This document shows positions 7,117-16,311 of a stretch of DNA of 52,500 bases, piece after piece (the stretch's first letter is position 1; each line of letters starts with the position of its first letter). The translations under genes and the position numbers were made by a program. This DNA comes from Saprospiraceae bacterium. GTDB lineage: Bacteria; Bacteroidota; Bacteroidia; Chitinophagales; Saprospiraceae. The notes under the pieces are model-generated. The model had not been told where the DNA came from. It made no database searches and was given only the letters and a program-made list of their open reading frames with translations. Location: contig JADJVK010000004.1 in assembly GCA_016710625.1 (NCBI GenBank), positions 1 through 52,500 on the forward strand, read 5' to 3'.

Positions 7117-9627
7117 TTAGTCGTTATTTATTTCTAATCCGCCCCCTTCTTCTTTTCTTTTGTCTTTTTGAGATTCTTTTGGAATTTCAATTACTTCTTC
7201 AATGTCGTTCGTCAAACTATCTGACATGGCTGGAATTTCAAGAATTTCAGTTGTGTCATCTTCTGTAACAGGAGGAATACAGAGTAAAACGGTTTTGACA
7301 GAGTCGCAATATTCCGGGAATTTGGATTCTGCTATGTAGGCATATTTAGGATCGTGAACCAGCTTTTCCATAAAACTTCCCCAAATCGGTAAAGCAGTGC
7401 TAGCTCCCTGACCCAATTCAAGAGATTTGAAGTGTACTGCAGGTGTTTCTGCACCTACCCATGCTCCAGCCACTAAATCATTGGTATATCCAATAAACCA
7501 ACCATCGGAATTGTTTTGGCTAGTACCAGTTTTTCCAGCTATGTCGAATTCTAAGCCATATTTGTAAACCAATTTTTTTGCAGTACCATCTTCCACCACT
7601 TTTTTCATCAAGTGATTCATCAAATCTGCTTCTTCGATTGAAAGCACTCTTTTTTGTTGTTCGATAGGAATTGGGCTATTCTCCAAAATAACTTTTCCAT
7701 TGGCATCTTCAATCCTAGTGATCATCATTGGTTTGAGGCGTAATCCATGATTTGCAAAAGTTCCGTAGGCTTGCACCATTTCATAAAGAGGAATTTCGGC
7801 AGCTCCCAAAGCTAAAGCAGGAACAGGTAAAATCTTATTGGTGTCAATGCCCATTTCTCCAGCTAACAACCGAACAGAATCTGGAGTAACACTATCTCTC
7901 ATAATCAAGTTGGCACTCACCAAATTCAACGATTTTCTTAAAGCATCTGCCATTCTATAACTACCACCACTGCTATGATCTGCATTGGCAGGTGTCCAAT
8001 ATTTTCTATCTTCCCCTTTTACTCTTTTTGCATATTTGTAGCTAAAGCTAGTTACATCATAGGTTTTTTGGTAGTTGGGTAAATATTCACAAGGTGTTAT
8101 TCTGCTTTTTAAAGCTCTAGCATATAGAATTGGCTTGAAAGTAGAACCAACTTGTCTTCTTGATTTTATATGGTCGAATTGGAAATATTGAAAATCTGTT
8201 CCGCCTATCCATGCTTTTATTTTTCCTGTGCCAGACTCCATTACCAAAAAACCAGCATTAATCAATCGATTGTAATAACGAATAGAATCTAAAGGAGACA
8301 TACTTTTCACTACAGGTCCTTTCCAAGAAAAGACCGTCATTTCAATTTTAGCTTCGAAATTCTTTTTGATATCTGCATCCGACATTTTTTGGTCTTTCAG
8401 CATTCTATATCTTTTAGATTTTTTCATTTCTAGCTCTAAAAAATCCTTTACCTCTGTGTCTGCCCAAGGGTCTGTCGTTCCCCATTCTCTATCAAATCTA
8501 TTTTGTACGGTTTCCAAATGAGCAGTAATCGCTTCAGTAGCATACTGTTGCATTTTGGAATCAAGAGTAGTATATATTTTCAGACCATCCGCATACAAAT
8601 CGTAGGGAGAGCCATCTTCTTTTTTATAGTCTTTTAGTAAAGATTCTACTTCTACTCGAATATGTTCTCTAAAGTATGGAGCAAAATCTTTGTCAATTCT
8701 TTCTGTATTAAATTGTATTTCAAGCGGTAATGATTTTAATGAATCGCAAGCTTTAGATTTTAGATAATTATTTTTCTCCATTTGGTCTAAAACCACATTT
8801 CTTCGCTGCTTTGCTTTGTCGGGGTTTTTTACTGGGTTGTAAGATGTGGTTGCTTTCAACATACCGATCAATACAGCAGATTCTTCAGATTTTAACTGGG
8901 ATGGTGGCTTACTAAAATATCGCATAGAAGCCATATGGATACCGAAAACATTGTTGCCAAAAGGAACGGTATTCAAATATAAAGTCAGTAATTCTTCTTT
9001 TGTATGAACTCTTTCTAATCTGCTTGCAATGATAATTTCTCGAATTTTATTGATTGGCAAAGAGAGTATCCAGAATTTTTTTCTTTTAAATAGGTTTTTT
9101 GCTAATTGTTGGCTCAAGGTACTTCCGCCTCCTGAGGACTCATCCCTTAACAAAACAGACTTGAACGCAACCCTCAAAGTACTTCTAATATCCACACCGC
9201 TATGTTCGAAAAATCGGGAATCTTCAGTAGCAACTAAAGCATTTATGACTGATGGGGCGATATCTTTATAATCTACTGTCGTTCTATTTTCCAAAAAATA
9301 TCTACCTAATAAAACGCCATCTTCTGTGTATGCTTCAGAGGCAGTAGCTGTTTTCACATTCCTCAATTCCTCATAGGTGGGAAGTTTTCCAAAAACACCA
9401 AAGGCTGCTAGAATAAAAACAAATGCTAAGATGGCAAAAAGCACAGAAAATAATCGAATACCGAATTTTACCCAACGAGATAATTTAGGATAATTGTTTG
9501 CAAATATCCGCCACTGGGCTCTGACAGGAACCATCATTCGCTGAATGGGCTCATTAACTTTTTGATAATAATTCCTTATCGTATTTAATGTTGAATTGTT
9601 GTTCCAAAAATCTTTGAAGGATGACAT
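7117..9627 (-). CDS. Class A penicillin-binding protein 1A (glycosyltransferase plus transpeptidase)
   Basis: This protein polymerises and cross-links peptidoglycan in the periplasm and is anchored by one N-terminal membrane helix (about LFSVLFAILAFVFILAAFGVF). The GT51 domain follows, with EDSRFFEHSGVD carrying the catalytic glutamate, GGSTLSQQLAKNLF, and SRLERVHTKEELLTLYLN. The transpeptidase domain has the three expected motifs: STFK in RRQVGSTFKP (nucleophile serine), SLN in RKSLNLVSANL, and KTGT in AGKTGTSQN. A Glu/Lys-rich tail of about 40 residues ends the chain. The ATG at 9627 (MSSFKDFW) is preferred over an upstream TTG at 9681, giving 836 residues. The gene sits directly before mce. 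Confidence 0.93.
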   Translation of the reverse strand: MSSFKDFWNNNSTLNTIRNYYQKVNEPIQRMMVPVRAQWRIFANNYPKLSRWVKFGIRLFSVLFAILAFVFILAAFGVFGKLPTYEELRNVKTATASEAYTEDGVLLGRYFLENRTTVDYKDIAPSVINALVATEDSRFFEHSGVDIRSTLRVAFKSVLLRDESSGGGSTLSQQLAKNLFKRKKFWILSLPINKIREIIIASRLERVHTKEELLTLYLNTVPFGNNVFGIHMASMRYFSKPPSQLKSEESAVLIGMLKATTSYNPVKNPDKAKQRRNVVLDQMEKNNYLKSKACDSLKSLPLEIQFNTERIDKDFAPYFREHIRVEVESLLKDYKKEDGSPYDLYADGLKIYTTLDSKMQQYATEAITAHLETVQNRFDREWGTTDPWADTEVKDFLELEMKKSKRYRMLKDQKMSDADIKKNFEAKIEMTVFSWKGPVVKSMSPLDSIRYYNRLINAGFLVMESGTGKIKAWIGGTDFQYFQFDHIKSRRQVGSTFKPILYARALKSRITPCEYLPNYQKTYDVTSFSYKYAKRVKGEDRKYWTPANADHSSGGSYRMADALRKSLNLVSANLIMRDSVTPDSVRLLAGEMGIDTNKILPVPALALGAAEIPLYEMVQAYGTFANHGLRLKPMMITRIEDANGKVILENSPIPIEQQKRVLSIEEADLMNHLMKKVVEDGTAKKLVYKYGLEFDIAGKTGTSQNNSDGWFIGYTNDLVAGAWVGAETPAVHFKSLELGQGASTALPIWGSFMEKLVHDPKYAYIAESKFPEYCDSVKTVLLCIPPVTEDDTTEILEIPAMSDSLTNDIEEVIEIPKESQKDKRKEEGGGLEINND

Positions 9628-9753
9628 ATCAATCCGTTTGTTTGTATTGTTTTGATTTAAAGCAATTGCAAATGTCAACAATTATTGACAAAAAATGATT
9701 ATTTTTTGGTGAAATCTTGAAAAGATTAAGTTATAACAAAGTTATTTCATAAG

Positions 9754-10473
9754 CTACAGAAGCTCTTTCCAAATTCTATAACATTCAAATGGTTTAAGAT
9801 TTTCTAAATGAAACTGATAGAATTTTTCTAAAGCAAAGAAAAGATCGTCTCGAATCTGTCTTTCCATTTCTATTTTATGGTAGTTTTCAATCGAAGAATT
9901 TGAAAGTAGATAAAGATTTGAACTCAAAATCGGATTCATACAACTTGTTATATTTTCATTTGAAAAAGTAAAAATGCCTTCTTTTTGATCAAAAAAAGAA
10001 CCTTCAATATATTTTCCTCCTGGCGAAAAACCAAGAAAGGCAGAGAATTGTACTAAAAAATAAAGGTGGAAATTGCGAATCGAATCATTAGTGGAATCTA
10101 AATATAATAAGCAATCTGCTAAAAAGTTAAATAATACTGGATTGGGCTCAACTTCTTGAATACATTTCCCCACAATTTCCATCATCAATTGGGTGGTTGC
10201 ACCTTTTTTTATATTGAAAGGAATATCTTTGAAAACTGTTTGAATATTGATTTCTTTTATCCTATTTAATTGATTTTCATACTTTTCATATGCAATAATA
10301 TCCAGCATGTTGCCCACTTGAAATGCTGCTGCAGGGATTTTTGACTTTGTGCTCCTCACCCCACTAACTATATAATTTCTCAACCCTTTCTCTGCTGTGT
10401 AGGCATGAAGAATAAGGCTCGAATCGCCGTACTTTATATTTTTTAAAATGATGGCTTTTGTTGAGATAATCAT
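9754..10473 (-). CDS. recO: DNA repair protein RecO
   Basis: RecO works with RecR (RecFOR pathway) to load RecA onto SSB-coated single-stranded DNA and to anneal strands. The 239-residue length is normal. The N-terminal OB-fold is recognisable (STKAIILKNIKYGDSSLILHAYT, then GLRNYIVSGVRS). The rest is the helical domain, including the conserved region LYFLVQFSAFLGFSPGGKY. The zinc-binding cysteines found in some RecO proteins are not evident. Its start at 10473 coincides with the end of the GHMP-kinase gene upstream, which implies translational coupling with the mevalonate genes. Confidence 0.9.
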   Translation of the reverse strand: MIISTKAIILKNIKYGDSSLILHAYTAEKGLRNYIVSGVRSTKSKIPAAAFQVGNMLDIIAYEKYENQLNRIKEINIQTVFKDIPFNIKKGATTQLMMEIVGKCIQEVEPNPVLFNFLADCLLYLDSTNDSIRNFHLYFLVQFSAFLGFSPGGKYIEGSFFDQKEGIFTFSNENITSCMNPILSSNLYLLSNSSIENYHKIEMERQIRDDLFFALEKFYQFHLENLKPFECYRIWKELL

Positions 10474-11411
10474 TATACCAATTCTGAAAATAATAATACC
10501 GTATGATACCCTTTGCTGCTAAAATAATCTTTTGTAGTTGCCTCATCTTTACTACTAGTGGCTAATACGAAATCGCCACCCCAAGCTCCAAGTGATTTTA
10601 TGGCACCCCAGAAATCTGGAAAAATCTTGTTCTTTACTGGCTCCATATTTATAAATCTTGCAATAAAAGCTTCGTGTTTTTCTATTGCTTTTTCAAATAT
10701 TTCAAGTGTCGTTGCAAAAAATAATGTTTCAGCAATTTCATTCATCTGGTTGATTTCTAATGAAGTAGGAGGTTTTTTGCTGCGATAGTGTTCTATTCCA
10801 GATCTACTATTTTGTTTTTTTTCTAAATAAACAAAATAAAGATGATTTGAAAAATTTGGTGCAAAAACTTGAGGAACAATAGATTGTGAATGGTTTGAAT
10901 TTTTAAACTCAATAGCAGAAGTTGCTGAAGCACATGCAATATCATAACCAGAACCACCAAAGGTGTTTTTCAATAATAAATAGGGGTCAATATTTGCCCA
11001 TTGGCTAATAAGCGAAATCAAAGTAGAGCTAGTGCCTAAGCCCCAATTTCTCGGAAAATCTAATTTGAAATGCAGCTTTGTACCAATATTTTTTTTAAAG
11101 AAACCACTCTTGATGGACTCAATATATTGGAATATTTGAGCAATAAATCTAGAAACTTCATTTGTTATTTCATGAATGTTTTTCAAGAGAATAGCTTCTG
11201 AAATGATTTCTTCATGCCAAATGTTGTTTTCACAATCTAATGCCAGCCAATGAATGGAATCATTTTTTTCAGCAGTTTCTACATGAAGTGATTGCCCTTT
11301 TTTGGTCGGAATTGCATAGGCTTTTGCCCCATCGAGTACTAAATATTCTGAGGTGAGCAGTAGTTTGCCATTTGCAAAAAAGGAAGATGAACTAGAATTT
11401 TCCTTTAGCAT
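10473..11411 (-). CDS. GHMP kinase, GYDIA family (mevalonate-pathway type)
   Basis: This is a 312-residue small-molecule kinase of the GHMP superfamily. The N-terminus FFANGKLLLTSEYLVLDGAKAY is the usual first strand-turn of mevalonate or phosphomevalonate kinases. The ATP-binding motif is seen as NWGLGTSSTLISL, and GGSGYDIACASATSAIEF gives the GYDIA signature used for this Bacteroidota subfamily. The exact substrate is not known from sequence. Its position, overlapping HMG-CoA reductase (11405) by 7 bp and followed by recO, argues for mevalonate or a phosphorylated derivative. The other kinases and the decarboxylase of the pathway are not in the window. Confidence 0.85.
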   Translation of the reverse strand: MLKENSSSSSFFANGKLLLTSEYLVLDGAKAYAIPTKKGQSLHVETAEKNDSIHWLALDCENNIWHEEIISEAILLKNIHEITNEVSRFIAQIFQYIESIKSGFFKKNIGTKLHFKLDFPRNWGLGTSSTLISLISQWANIDPYLLLKNTFGGSGYDIACASATSAIEFKNSNHSQSIVPQVFAPNFSNHLYFVYLEKKQNSRSGIEHYRSKKPPTSLEINQMNEIAETLFFATTLEIFEKAIEKHEAFIARFINMEPVKNKIFPDFWGAIKSLGAWGGDFVLATSSKDEATTKDYFSSKGYHTVLLFSELV

Positions 11412-12739
11412 TTCGCATTTATTTCTAGTCTGGAATTTTCTAAATAATCCCTTACGGCACTATGGGAAACCACTTTATCACTAAAATGACTCTGGCAATT
11501 AGCTTTTTCCATTTCTGTTGCTCCAAGTTGCTGTAAGATATTCCCGAGGTGCATTTTCATATGCCCCTTTTGAATGCCAGAAGTTACCAATGACCTTACA
11601 GCAGCAAAGTTTTGGGCAAGTCCAACCACTGCAATTATTTCCATTAATTCTTGTGCTGATGGATTCCCTAAAATTTCCAATGCCAATTGAGACATTGGAT
11701 GCAACTTTGTCAAGCCGCCAACAGTACCTAAAGCTAATGGAATTTCTAACTCGAATCTAAAAATATTATTTTCAAGAGAACAAGTACTCAAACTTCTGTA
11801 TTTTCCATCTTTTGCAGCATAGGTGTGCCCACAGGCTTCTACTGCTCTAAAATCATTTCCAGTTGCGATAACGACAGCATCGATGCCATTAAAGATACCT
11901 TTATTATGGGTTGTTGCCCTATATGGGTCAAGTTTTGCAATTTTTACAGCAGTATAAAATTTGTCTGCTAACTCGTTGGCAGACATGCTATTATAAGTTC
12001 CTAGTTTTTCGATGGGACATTCTACCCATGCTTTTACTAAACATTCAGGGGTGAAATTTGATAGGATGGACATGATGATTTTCACCTCTTTTTCCTTTCC
12101 TATAAAATTTTCATTATTTGAAATATAACTAGTTAAAGTGGTTGCAAAAGATTCGAGGATGGAGTTGATGAAATTGGCACCCATCGAATTGCAGGTCTCG
12201 AAAGTAACAAATAATTGATAGTAATTAGGTTCTTCAGCAGTCTTATCCAAAAGCTCAATATCTAAAACGCCGCCACCTCTTTTCACCATATTAGCAGTGA
12301 GGGGTTCGATATCTTTAAGTAATGCGGTTTTTAAAGTATTGAAACTTGATTTTAGCTTTTCAGTATCCCCAAACCAATAGAAATGGACTTGACCAATTTT
12401 TTTTGTATCAATTACTTTTGCATGAAAGCCTCCTCTGTCGAGCCAATATTTGGCAGCGCCTGCAGCAGCGGCAACCACAGAACTTTCCTCAATTGCCATT
12501 GGGATACAATAAGGTTTTTCATTGATTAAAAAATTGGGGGCTAAGCCAAAAGGTAGATGAAAATTGGAAATAGTGTTTTCACTAAATCCTTCGAGTATTT
12601 TTTGGATTGATTCGTTTTGATACCAGCTATTTTCAATAACTTCAATATTAAAATGGTTTTCATCAATATAATTTTCTGATAGCCAAGTTATTTTGGCTGA
12701 CTTTGTAAGTTTGGAAAAACCATTAATCAATTTCGACAT
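11405..12739 (-). CDS. mvaA: Hydroxymethylglutaryl-CoA reductase, class II type
   Basis: HMG-CoA reductase makes mevalonate from HMG-CoA. The 444-residue soluble protein matches the class II (bacterial) form and has no membrane anchor. Visible family elements are ENTISNFHLPFGLAPNF (catalytic glutamate), EESSVVAAAAGAAKYW, the NDFRAVEAC cofactor/active-site segment (usual form NDWRAVEA), GTVGGLTKLHPMS with the active-site lysine, and the C-terminal flap histidine in SDKVVSHSAVRDY. Here it is presumably biosynthetic, because it is coupled with a GHMP kinase and a type 2 IPP isomerase. It lies 9 bp after fni and overlaps the kinase start. Confidence 0.93.
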   Translation of the reverse strand: MSKLINGFSKLTKSAKITWLSENYIDENHFNIEVIENSWYQNESIQKILEGFSENTISNFHLPFGLAPNFLINEKPYCIPMAIEESSVVAAAAGAAKYWLDRGGFHAKVIDTKKIGQVHFYWFGDTEKLKSSFNTLKTALLKDIEPLTANMVKRGGGVLDIELLDKTAEEPNYYQLFVTFETCNSMGANFINSILESFATTLTSYISNNENFIGKEKEVKIIMSILSNFTPECLVKAWVECPIEKLGTYNSMSANELADKFYTAVKIAKLDPYRATTHNKGIFNGIDAVVIATGNDFRAVEACGHTYAAKDGKYRSLSTCSLENNIFRFELEIPLALGTVGGLTKLHPMSQLALEILGNPSAQELMEIIAVVGLAQNFAAVRSLVTSGIQKGHMKMHLGNILQQLGATEMEKANCQSHFSDKVVSHSAVRDYLENSRLEINAKC

Positions 12740-12748
12740 AAACTCATT

Positions 12749-13792
12749 TTATTTTGGTATCAAATAAGCATTGGCTAATTTTAGCCCTTTTATATGTTGC
12801 TGGGTGTAGTTGCTCAGGGAATCATCGTCATGGATGGCATATTTCAAAAAAGCAGAAGCTTGGCCATAAACACTTTTAAGTTTCAACTTTTTGGTGCAAT
12901 AATAGCCATCTAAAAAATTTTGAATTCCTCCTGAAACAATTATTTGATTGCATAGTACTTTATCCCCTAACTCCACCACTAAATCATTCACAAAAGTAAT
13001 CATTTCTTCTGCACTATGTCCAACTTTTGTTAAGGGCATTTGCACGGATTCTGATTTTTCTTGGGTTCTTAGCAATTCTAACAATGCAAAATTAGTTCCC
13101 CCACTTGCTCCAAAATCTATTGCTGCCAATGGTAATTGGAGTAGTCTTCGAAGGCTTTGTGGTCCGAAACCTTGCCCAACTTCTTTTACAATGATCGGAA
13201 TAGACAACTTCTCCAAAACATTTTCGATGGTTTGTAGTGGAGATTGAATAAATCTATCACCTTCAGGTTGCAAATATTCTTGGAATGGGTTGACATGAAT
13301 AATCAATCCATCAGCTTGTAATTTATCAATTAAGGTGGTTATTTTATGCAGTTCCTTTTTCAAAACTAAGTGCTCTACTTGAGCAACGCCTAGGTTTGCA
13401 AAAAGAGGATAGTTACTGCCAATGATGGGTCTTACATTAAAATCTTCAAAATATTCATCGCTATAAAGTAGGGAACGACAAGAGCCAAGACCCATACCCA
13501 TACCAAATTCACGACAATTTTTTGCAAGGTTCCTATTGATTAGTTTTGCTTTTTCAGTGCCACCCGTCATGCTTGAAATCCAGATGGGAACTAGCATTTT
13601 TTTTCCTAAAAAATCTATTGATAAATCTAAATTATCAGGGTGAGCTGCCAAAAAAGGTTCGTAATAAAAGCGATTGTCAATTTCCTTGGAATTGATTTGA
13701 GATTCAAATGCAAGGGAAATATGGTCTTTTTTTCTCGAAACGGCATTCGGATCATCTATTATTTCCCTGTTATCCAGCTTATTTGAATTCAT
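12749..13792 (-). CDS. fni: Type 2 isopentenyl-diphosphate delta-isomerase
   Basis: This FMN- and NADPH-dependent enzyme interconverts isopentenyl and dimethylallyl diphosphate, the last step of the mevalonate route. The 347-residue TIM-barrel protein shows SRKKDHISLAF near the N-terminus, PIWISSMTGGTEKA (FMN site), NLGVAQ, IHVNPFQEYLQPEGDR (the usual HLNxxQE region), IPIIVKEVGQGFG, AIDFGASGGTNFA and a C-terminal VSGGIQN...YGQASAFLKYA. It is the first gene of the fni-mvaA-kinase-recO series. The ATG at 13792 is the only good start. A promoter-like sequence ends so close to it that the mRNA may be nearly leaderless. Confidence 0.92.
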   Translation of the reverse strand: MNSNKLDNREIIDDPNAVSRKKDHISLAFESQINSKEIDNRFYYEPFLAAHPDNLDLSIDFLGKKMLVPIWISSMTGGTEKAKLINRNLAKNCREFGMGMGLGSCRSLLYSDEYFEDFNVRPIIGSNYPLFANLGVAQVEHLVLKKELHKITTLIDKLQADGLIIHVNPFQEYLQPEGDRFIQSPLQTIENVLEKLSIPIIVKEVGQGFGPQSLRRLLQLPLAAIDFGASGGTNFALLELLRTQEKSESVQMPLTKVGHSAEEMITFVNDLVVELGDKVLCNQIIVSGGIQNFLDGYYCTKKLKLKSVYGQASAFLKYAIHDDDSLSNYTQQHIKGLKLANAYLIPK

Positions 13793-13796
13793 GTCG

Positions 13797-13827
13797 CAAA
13801 TATTTATATTTCTTGGATAAACACCAA
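13797..13827 (-). promoter_or_regulatory. Candidate promoter of the mevalonate operon
   Basis: On the minus strand a TTG (13827-13825) is followed after 20 bp by AATATTTG (13804-13797), one mismatch from the Bacteroidota -7 consensus TAnnTTTG. The box ends four bases before the fni ATG. Confidence 0.4.
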
Positions 13828-13851
13828 CTTAATTATTATGTTTTGGTATGA

Positions 13852-15021
13852 CTACATTTTATTTATTTTGTCGAACCAAGCTAGAATGAAATCATAATTT
13901 TCTCCGGATTTGCGACCAATTTCAACAGCTTCTTTTGTGTATTTCAAAGCTTTTGATTTTTTTCCTAATTTATAATTTAAGCCAATCAATACATCCATAT
14001 TTTGCAAGGATTTTTCTTTTTTTACCGATTGTTCAGCCCATTTTAACCCTTTTTTCAACAACTTTTTTTCATCACTTGAATCAAAAATATAATAAGCAGC
14101 ATCATTTAGTTCGGAAGCTGAAGCATCGTTTTTAGAAAAATAATTACTTGCCGATTCCACAAATTGGGCAGTTTTCTCATTTTCTCTAAAATATTTAATT
14201 TTAAATTTATCACTCATTTTTTCATGAGCATCAGGATAAATTTTGGTATATATCTTATCAATCCCAGTAAGTAAGGTGTCGTGGTTGGTTTCGATTTTCT
14301 TTAAAACTAAATCTTGTATTTTATTTTCAACCTGATCAAATCCAAATTTTTCTTCAAATCTATTTTTGTTTTTCAAAAAAAAGTCAAATGACTTTGAGTC
14401 AAGATTGTTTAAAAATTTGAATATGAATCGTAGATTCTTTTCTTCCCCCCAGTTTGGCTGAGTTTCCAAATAGGTTTCTGCTACATTTTCATAACTATCA
14501 TCTGCCAAATCAAATCTTACTTGTGCATATTGGTAGAGAAAATCTGGATTTTTCTCACCATTTTTAAATCTATTTTCTAACGAAACCAATTGGCGATTAG
14601 GGTCAATCGCTGCCTTTCCTAGTTCCAACAATTCTTCTACGGTATGAAATCCTGTAGCTCTATGTAATAATTTTCCTTGATCATCTACGAAAAGCAAAGT
14701 TGGATAAGCTTTTACATTGAAAGCCTTGGCAAGAGCAACTCCTTCCCCTTTTTCCATATTAATTTCTAGATTTAAAAAATGGGTGTTGAAAAAGTTGCCC
14801 ACATTAGAATCTGGAAATATTTCTCTTTTCAATTTTTTACAAGGTCCACACCAAGTGGTGAAAGCATCAATAAAAACGATTTTTTTGGATTCTTTAGCCG
14901 ATTTTAAAGCAGCTTGATACCCATCTTCCTCAAAATCAACCCCTTTATAATCTACTTCTTGTGCAAAAAGCGAAGAAAAGGAAAGTGTCAATAACGAGAA
15001 AATAAGTAGTTTGATATTCAT
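13852..15021 (-). CDS. Periplasmic thioredoxin-fold protein with helical repeat C-terminus
   Basis: The 389-residue protein has a signal peptide (MNIKLLIFSLLTLSFSSLFAQ), then a thioredoxin domain with the redox motif WCGPC (57-61) in FIDAFTTWCGPCKKL and the cis-proline loop AYPTLLFVDD. About 230 residues of alpha-helical, TPR-like sequence follow. It is probably a periplasmic thiol-disulfide oxidoreductase or a thioredoxin-scaffold protein; the partner is unknown. The downstream-strand neighbour at 15043-16218 is a paralogue with the same order of domains, so the two arose by tandem duplication. A TAAATTTG box at 15045-15038 could give this copy its own promoter. Confidence 0.85.
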   Translation of the reverse strand: MNIKLLIFSLLTLSFSSLFAQEVDYKGVDFEEDGYQAALKSAKESKKIVFIDAFTTWCGPCKKLKREIFPDSNVGNFFNTHFLNLEINMEKGEGVALAKAFNVKAYPTLLFVDDQGKLLHRATGFHTVEELLELGKAAIDPNRQLVSLENRFKNGEKNPDFLYQYAQVRFDLADDSYENVAETYLETQPNWGEEKNLRFIFKFLNNLDSKSFDFFLKNKNRFEEKFGFDQVENKIQDLVLKKIETNHDTLLTGIDKIYTKIYPDAHEKMSDKFKIKYFRENEKTAQFVESASNYFSKNDASASELNDAAYYIFDSSDEKKLLKKGLKWAEQSVKKEKSLQNMDVLIGLNYKLGKKSKALKYTKEAVEIGRKSGENYDFILAWFDKINKM

Positions 15022-15037
15022 AAAAACGATTTTATTG

Positions 15038-15045
15038 CAAATTTA
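15038..15045 (-). promoter_or_regulatory. Candidate -7 box for the second thioredoxin-fold gene
   Basis: TAAATTTG followed by C on the minus strand fits TAnnTTTG and overlaps the stop of the upstream paralogue by a few bases. No clear -33 TTG was found. Confidence 0.3.
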
Positions 15046-16218
15046 GGAATTGGTTTCTTTTATTTTAGTGATTAAGATATCAATTTGATGTGTAGGCAAT
15101 CCTTTTCTTTGCATATTTTCCTTAGTTTTATTAGCAACCTTTAGTGCATCTTTAGTATTTCCATTTTGTAGTAAAATGGATGAATAGGTATAAAAATATT
15201 CATATACTTCACTGTTTTTAGTTGCTTTTTCAGCATATTTTTCAGCTAACTTCATAGCATTTTTATCTTTTGGAAAATTTTGAGCAATTTCCTTTGCGAT
15301 AGTATGCAGCTTAGCTGGGTCTTCAGTTTTTACATCTTTGATATAATCTTTACATGCTGCACAAAAGCCATCTGCATCACCAATTGATTTGCAATAATCC
15401 ATGATGGAAGTAGTAGCAAAGGCGTTAGCATTAGCATGTTTGGCTGATTCCATTTTATTATTAGCCTCTTCTATCAGGTCTTTGTTTTGGAACTGAATCG
15501 CTTTATTGACTGTTTTTTGACAAGCTTTTTCTACTTTTTCAAAATAAGCTTTTTCACCAAATAATTCGATAATTTTAGCTTTGTTGCTCAACATGAGGTC
15601 AAATACTTTTGAATCCGCTTCTGTTGCTCCTTCAAAGATTATTTTCAAATTTCCAACGGAAGTGAAATCTTTTTGTTTGCTAATGTATTCATTTACAATC
15701 TTTAATGACGGTTTTCCAGCCTTGTTCAATGCTTTTACATAATTATATATCAAGGTGGAATCTCTATTTCCTTTTTTATATTCTACTTCAAATTCTTTGC
15801 TATTGTCCACCTTGCTGGAGATAGATTTCGCCAAAGTTAAAAGCCCGTCGGCATCTCTTCCACCTACTTCCTTTTTAATCAATTCTCCTTTTGCATTCAC
15901 AAAAAACAAAGTTGGATAGGCATTTACTGAAAATTTTCCCTTCAAATCAGCTGCTTCTTCGCTTTCCCAATCTATTTTTAAGTTAATAAAATTTTCATTG
16001 AAGAATTTTCCTACTTTTTCATCTCTAAAAGCAGTTGCCGCCATTTTTTTGCAGGGACCACACCATTGAGCATAGGCGTCAATAAATATTAATTTTTCAG
16101 AACTTTTTGCTTTTTCTAGTGCATCAGCCCAAGAGCCATGAAAAAATTCAATTCCTTGAGCTTGAATAGAAAACTGGCTTAATAAAACGATATTCAAAAG
16201 GACCAAAAAGTATCTCAT
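15043..16218 (-). CDS. Periplasmic thioredoxin-fold protein with helical repeat C-terminus (paralogue)
   Basis: The 391-residue protein starts with a signal peptide (MRYFLVLLNIVLLSQFSIQAQ) and a thioredoxin domain with WCGPC at 52-56 (DAYAQWCGPCKKMA) and the cis-proline loop AYPTLFFVNA. A long helical C-terminal region rich in Lys and Ala includes two cysteines close together (GFCAACKDYI), which could be a further thiol pair. It shares the whole architecture of the next gene (13852-15021). Both are likely to act in envelope redox or folding. The two genes are 21 bp apart. Confidence 0.85.
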   Translation of the reverse strand: MRYFLVLLNIVLLSQFSIQAQGIEFFHGSWADALEKAKSSEKLIFIDAYAQWCGPCKKMAATAFRDEKVGKFFNENFINLKIDWESEEAADLKGKFSVNAYPTLFFVNAKGELIKKEVGGRDADGLLTLAKSISSKVDNSKEFEVEYKKGNRDSTLIYNYVKALNKAGKPSLKIVNEYISKQKDFTSVGNLKIIFEGATEADSKVFDLMLSNKAKIIELFGEKAYFEKVEKACQKTVNKAIQFQNKDLIEEANNKMESAKHANANAFATTSIMDYCKSIGDADGFCAACKDYIKDVKTEDPAKLHTIAKEIAQNFPKDKNAMKLAEKYAEKATKNSEVYEYFYTYSSILLQNGNTKDALKVANKTKENMQRKGLPTHQIDILITKIKETNS

Positions 16219-16311
16219 CTAATTAAATTATTTGTTTTTTAAATATAAGTTATTTGGTGTAACTATCTGATAATTTTAAGGTTGCATTTTGTTAAACCGA
16301 AAAACATGAAA

